Assembly: GCA_007134175.1 (NCBI GenBank) | Contig: SLLF01000352.1 | Location: 1 to 9,276, forward strand | Direction: 5' to 3' | Length of the DNA: 9,276 nucleotides | Source: Kiritimatiellia bacterium | GTDB taxonomy: Bacteria; Verrucomicrobiota; Kiritimatiellia; SLAD01 | In this document: piece by piece, positions 6,846 through 9,276 of the stretch | How the letters are laid out: each line of letters opens with the position of its first letter | Numbering within the stretch: position 1 is the stretch's first letter | The notes under the pieces: generated by a model | What the model saw: only the letters and a program-made list of their open reading frames with translations | Database searches by the model: none | What the model was told of the DNA's origin: nothing | Program-made: the position numbers and the translations under genes

Positions 6846-7539
6846 TCGAACAACACCAGCGCGGCCATCGCCCGTGGCCGTTTCCTGCCGACTCTCCCCG
6901 GAGGCCGCGCATCGCTATAATAGCCTGCTGGCGGTGATATTGGGCTATTCGTCACATTTGGTACAGCGCCCCGATTGTCCTGCGGAATTCCGGTCGGCCT
7001 TGCACCATATCTGCGAGGCCGCCCAAAAAGGACGCCGCTTGACTGCTGACCTCTTAACGGACTCGGGCGCGTCCGCACCCGAAGCGCCCGGCGCAGCGCG
7101 TCCCCCGCTGGAGGAGGCCACCGGCGCACTCGCCAAAGAGGCCGCACGACCGGCACCGGGAATATGGGTGGTTGACGATGACCCGATTTTTAGTGAAATG
7201 TGTCTGCATGTATTGGCGGAATCCGGCCATAAAGTCCAGGTCGTGAACAGTAGCGCGGCCGTCAGAGCGGCATGGAAAGAGGCCAAGGTGCAACCTGATT
7301 TAATGATCGTCGATTTCAGCATGCCTGAAGGCAGCGGATTGGAGTTATGCCGTTGGTTACGTCAGCAAGGGGCCAACTTGCCGGTAATCCTGGTCAGCGG
7401 TTTTTCCGCTCAGCAACCGGCCATACGTAAAGCGCTGGAACTGCGGCGTGTCTATTTTCTGCAAAAGCCGTTTCCGGTGCCTGAACTGGAAGACCTCGTC
7501 ATGGTCGCGCTTGGTACTCAACTGTTGCCTAACCCGTAA
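6835..7539 (+). CDS. Phosphoacceptor-like helix domain fused to a receiver domain, no kinase ATPase domain
   Basis: A 234-residue two-component-type protein. Residues about 20-75 read AAHRYNSLLAVILGYSSHL and, further on, LTADLL, the pattern of the dimerisation/phosphoacceptor helices of hybrid histidine kinases (usual form VAHDFNNLLTVILGY). His26 sits at the phosphoacceptor position. A Pro/Ala-rich linker (76-108) follows, then a complete receiver domain (109-228) with acidic pocket D114-D116, phosphorylatable Asp160 in IVDFSMPEGSG, Ser188 in LVSGF and Lys211 in LQKPF. The N/G1/G2-box ATPase domain normally between the two is absent, and the short linker leaves no room for it. It could not autophosphorylate and would have to act as a phosphorelay or receiver partner. 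The start ATG at 6835 overlaps the previous gene by 11 bp; a GTG directly before it is possible. Confidence 0.85.
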   Translation: MTADRTTPARPSPVAVSCRLSPEAAHRYNSLLAVILGYSSHLVQRPDCPAEFRSALHHICEAAQKGRRLTADLLTDSGASAPEAPGAARPPLEEATGALAKEAARPAPGIWVVDDDPIFSEMCLHVLAESGHKVQVVNSSAAVRAAWKEAKVQPDLMIVDFSMPEGSGLELCRWLRQQGANLPVILVSGFSAQQPAIRKALELRRVYFLQKPFPVPELEDLVMVALGTQLLPNP

Positions 7540-7557
7540 ACGAAATCATCATCGAAT

Positions 7558-8013
7558 ATGTTATCCAGCAGTACAACATACGGGTTACGAGCCATCGTCT
7601 ATATCGCCGCTCAGGCTGATTCGCCAGGAAACGCCACGTTTTTACCGATCCGGCGAATGGCGCGGGAGTTGAACATCTCGTTCCACTTCCTCACCAAAAT
7701 TCTGCAACGGTTAACGGAAGCCGGCCTACTGGAATCCGCGCGCGGCCCTGCTGGAGGTGTGCGATTAGCGCGACCGGCCTCAAGAATCAATCTGGAGGAA
7801 ATCGTTTCCGTACTCGAAGGCGAGGCTTTCTTCAGCAAATGTTTGTTGGGCCTTCCCGAATGTAGTGGCCGCAACCCTTGCCCCTTGCATCAGCAGTGGC
7901 AGACCACGCGCGAACAGTTGCAGCGCATGCTTAAAGCGGCCAGCTTATCCAAATTAGCCAAGCAAGTTCGCGCCGGTCACATTCGGTTGGCCGACGTGGG
8001 GGTGCCGGGCTGA
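7558..8013 (+). CDS. Rrf2-family transcriptional regulator with three cysteines
   Basis: A 151-residue member of the Rrf2 family (IscR, NsrR, CymR, RirA relatives). It starts MLSSSTTYGLRAIVYIAA, the family's helix 1, and has the winged helix at about 30-75 with IRRMARELNISFHFLTKILQ as the HTH. The wing has GPAGGVRLARP, and the typical dimerisation helix start is INLEEIVSVLEG. Cys95, Cys102 and Cys108 (KCLLGLPECSGRNPCPLH) lie where Fe-S members keep their ligands, so it may sense iron-sulfur status, oxygen or nitric oxide; the metal and signal cannot be read from sequence. It is 18 bp downstream of the receiver gene with no clear ribosome-binding site, and probably in the same operon. The OadG/carboxyltransferase pair lies downstream behind its own promoter and is a possible target. 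Confidence 0.92.
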   Translation: MLSSSTTYGLRAIVYIAAQADSPGNATFLPIRRMARELNISFHFLTKILQRLTEAGLLESARGPAGGVRLARPASRINLEEIVSVLEGEAFFSKCLLGLPECSGRNPCPLHQQWQTTREQLQRMLKAASLSKLAKQVRAGHIRLADVGVPG

Positions 8014-8071
8014 CCAATCTAGCCATGCCCGAACAGATCCGCTTTCAGTCCCCGTAGCGGAAAAACCGCCC

Positions 8072-8103
8072 CCTGAAACCTGAAAACCCGAAACCTGAAA
8101 CCT
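8072..8103 (+). repeat. Tandem heptamer repeat, consensus CCTGAAA
   Basis: Four head-to-tail copies: CCTGAAA (8072-8078), CCTGAAAA (8079-8086), CCCGAAA (8087-8093), CCTGAAA (8094-8100), then a partial CCT. The block lies in the non-coding gap after the Rrf2 gene and directly abuts the hairpin at 8104. Its function is unknown; such short arrays commonly arise by slippage. Confidence 0.8.
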
Positions 8104-8125
8104 CAGCGGCGATTCTTCGCCGCTG
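8104..8125 (+). terminator. Hairpin, probable terminator after the Rrf2 gene
   Basis: CAGCGGCGA (8104-8112) and TCGCCGCTG (8117-8125) form a perfect nine-base-pair stem with the loop TTCT, about 90 bases after the Rrf2 stop. The plus-strand tail TGGTTGTGG is a poor T tract. It separates the upstream operon from the promoter at 8143, which fits a terminator role. Confidence 0.6.
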
Positions 8126-8142
8126 TGGTTGTGGAGATCATC

Positions 8143-8170
8143 TTGCATCCATGCCAATCCGTGCTATACT
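8143..8170 (+). promoter_or_regulatory. Extended -10 promoter of the OadG-like/carboxyltransferase operon
   Basis: TTGCAT (8143-8148) and TATACT (8165-8170) are spaced by 16 bases, and the -10 is preceded by TGC (8162-8164), the extended -10 element. Transcription would start near 8177, a very short distance before the AAGGAGG at 8178. An imperfect inverted repeat, TTGCAT-CC-ATGCCAA (8143-8157), overlaps the -35 and could be an operator. Confidence 0.65.
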
Positions 8171-8177
8171 CCGCCTG

Positions 8178-8184
8178 AAGGAGG
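8178..8184 (+). promoter_or_regulatory. Shine-Dalgarno that fixes the GTG start at 8191
   Basis: AAGGAGG at 8178-8184 is a full anti-16S match and lies six bases before GTG 8191. The in-frame GTG at 8185 directly abuts it and cannot be the start, so translation begins at 8191. Confidence 0.8.
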
Positions 8185-8190
8185 GTGACC

Positions 8191-8421
8191 GTGGAGCCAT
8201 TACCGCTGTATTTGATCTGCCTAAACGCATTTCTAGCCGTACTGATACTTTTATCCGTTTTGGCCCTATTCTTGCGGGTCTTGACTTCCTGTTTTCCCGC
8301 CCGGCTGCCGCTAGCCCGGTCCACGTTGGCGGCTGCTATTTCGACCGTGGTTGCAACACGCTATCCCGGCGCACGCGTAACACGTCTTGAAGAACTAACC
8401 CAGGAGAAACCGTCATTATGA
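8191..8421 (+). CDS. Small OadG-like membrane protein (decarboxylase gamma subunit type)
   Basis: A 76-residue protein with one N-terminal membrane helix (about 5-30, rich in Leu/Val/Ala) and a short cytoplasmic tail with LAAAISTVVATRYPGARV, resembling the A-rich helix that follows the membrane segment in OadG-type gamma subunits of sodium-pumping decarboxylases. In those complexes the gamma subunit anchors the carboxyltransferase (alpha) to the membrane-bound beta subunit. Size, single helix and position immediately before a carboxyltransferase gene all fit; sequence alone is too short for certainty. The GTG start is set by AAGGAGG. Its TGA stop overlaps the next ATG (ATGA, 8418-8421), indicating coupled translation. 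Confidence 0.65.
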   Translation: MEPLPLYLICLNAFLAVLILLSVLALFLRVLTSCFPARLPLARSTLAAAISTVVATRYPGARVTRLEELTQEKPSL

Positions 8422-9276
8422 TCTACACAAAGCATCAGAAGCGCATTCATGTCATGTTGACCACGTTTCGCGATGGTCTACAGAGCGTATTCGGCGGCAA
8501 AGTGCGCGTGAAGGATATACTACCGGCCATGGAAGCCGCCGCAGCAGCCGGCATCCAGCACTTCGAGTTCGGTGGCGGCGCCCGCTACCAAGCCCCCTAT
8601 TTTTACGCCGGCGAAGATCCTTTTGAATGCATGGACTTGATGCGCGCGGCCGTTGGACCGGATGCCAAATTACAAATTCTTACTCGCTCCGTGTCCGGGG
8701 TCACCCTGAACACCCAGCGGTTAAGTGCCTTGCAGCTGCAAGCCAAGTTGATGAAGAAACACGGGACCACGCACGACCGCAATTTTGATTTCCTGAATGA
8801 CGCCAAGAATCTAGTCACGACGGCACAGCCCATTATTGATGCCGGCCTGCATCACGAACTGTGCGTGGCGCTGATGGGCGTTCCTTTTCAGTCGACCGAG
8901 GTGCATACGCCCGGCTTTTACGTCGACGTGGTACGGCGCGTACTGGATGCAGGAGTCCGGCTCGATTCCGTCTGTATGAAGGACGCATCGGGCACCGCCG
9001 ATCCGCGTACTTGCTACGAGACCGCGAAACAGCTCAAGGCCCTGTTGCCGCCCGATATCCCTTTGGTACAGCATACGCATGATACCGCTTCCATGGCGGT
9101 GGCATGCTATATGGCCGGGATTGAAGGCGGAGTGGATGCGATTGATCTTTCGGTCCGCCCGATGGCCTCCGGAACCTCCCAACCGGATGTACGCTCCATG
9201 TGGCACGCCTTGAAGAATACAGGTTACGAACTGGATGTGGACCATGAGAAGATGCCGGAAATCGAAGCCCTGCTTA
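8418..9276 (+). CDS. Biotin-dependent carboxyltransferase-domain protein (pyruvate/oxaloacetate type, divergent), 3' end cut
   Basis: The first 286 residues of a protein with the HMGL-like TIM barrel of pyruvate carboxylase, OadA and transcarboxylase 5S. Metal-site and catalytic elements are present: Asp19 in TTFRDGLQS (usual RDAxQS), Arg90 in LQILTRSV, RNFDFLNDAKNL (121-132), the carbamylatable Lys188 in CMKDASG (usual KDMAG) and His219/His221 in QHTHDT. The SGTSQPD stretch at 251-257 is also typical. The family's EMWGGATFD is here EFGGGARYQ (50-58), so the substrate pocket may differ. It transfers carboxyl groups between biotin and a keto acid, or decarboxylates one. Coupling to the OadG-like gene suggests a membrane decarboxylase complex, whose biotin-carrier and beta subunits should lie beyond the right edge. 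The start ATG at 8418 follows AGGAGA (8402-8407). Confidence 0.88.
   Translation, partial: MIYTKHQKRIHVMLTTFRDGLQSVFGGKVRVKDILPAMEAAAAAGIQHFEFGGGARYQAPYFYAGEDPFECMDLMRAAVGPDAKLQILTRSVSGVTLNTQRLSALQLQAKLMKKHGTTHDRNFDFLNDAKNLVTTAQPIIDAGLHHELCVALMGVPFQSTEVHTPGFYVDVVRRVLDAGVRLDSVCMKDASGTADPRTCYETAKQLKALLPPDIPLVQHTHDTASMAVACYMAGIEGGVDAIDLSVRPMASGTSQPDVRSMWHALKNTGYELDVDHEKMPEIEALL

Noticed and set aside
8103..8324. Minus-strand open frame of 73 codons opposite the OadG-like gene
   Set aside because: It covers the hairpin and the promoter, has no ribosome-binding site or family features, and opposes a gene with strong start signals.
1..9276. CRISPR arrays, insertion sequences, phage genes, riboswitches
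   Set aside because: No spaced direct repeats of suitable length, no transposase or integrase frame, and no recognisable riboswitch core were seen; the only tandem repeat is the short heptamer array.

Overview
The window is a bacterial chromosome segment of roughly 55-60 % G+C, made mostly of housekeeping genes. No virus, plasmid, insertion sequence or CRISPR array was seen. Several features are compatible with a member of the PVC group (Verrucomicrobiota/Kiritimatiellota/Lentisphaerota): a LysR-type helix-turn-helix remnant with QSQ..SRQ..ELE wording, an uncharacterised one-pass membrane protein with a small SH3-like C-terminal region, and a divergent biotin-dependent carboxyltransferase next to a small OadG-like protein. 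This placement rests on memory of similar proteins and is only moderately secure.

Left part (1-2687, minus strand). Read right to left, this is a tight conserved cluster: rsmD (16S rRNA G966 methyltransferase), coaD (last-but-one step of CoA synthesis), a DUF177/YceD protein, rpmF (ribosomal protein L32) and plsX (phosphate acyltransferase, running off the left edge). Gaps are about 4 to 61 bp, so it is probably one transcription unit linking ribosome biogenesis, CoA supply and phospholipid synthesis.

Middle (2688-4366). A tRNA gene with a CAU anticodon (probably the isoleucine tRNA that reads AUA) lies on the plus strand. It is followed by a minus-strand remnant of a LysR-type DNA-binding domain and a minus-strand cytoplasmic alpha/beta hydrolase of the acetyl-xylan-esterase-like type. 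The hydrolase is divergent from rpmB, and recognisable promoters for both genes sit in the 176-bp region between them.

Right part (4367-9276, plus strand). rpmB (L28) is followed by a strong hairpin and then gltA (type II citrate synthase). Next come three closely packed genes: a membrane protein with a CPRCG knuckle, a protein joining a histidine-kinase phosphoacceptor-like helix pair to a complete receiver domain but with no kinase ATPase domain, and an Rrf2-family regulator with three cysteines that could bind an Fe-S cluster. After a heptamer tandem repeat and a hairpin, a clear extended -10 promoter drives a small OadG-like membrane protein. That gene overlaps by ATGA a carboxyltransferase-domain protein that runs off the right edge; together they suggest a membrane-bound, possibly sodium-pumping decarboxylase.

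The least ordinary parts are the kinase-less phosphoacceptor-receiver protein with its membrane neighbour, and the divergent carboxyltransferase. Nothing here is clearly a wholly new system.
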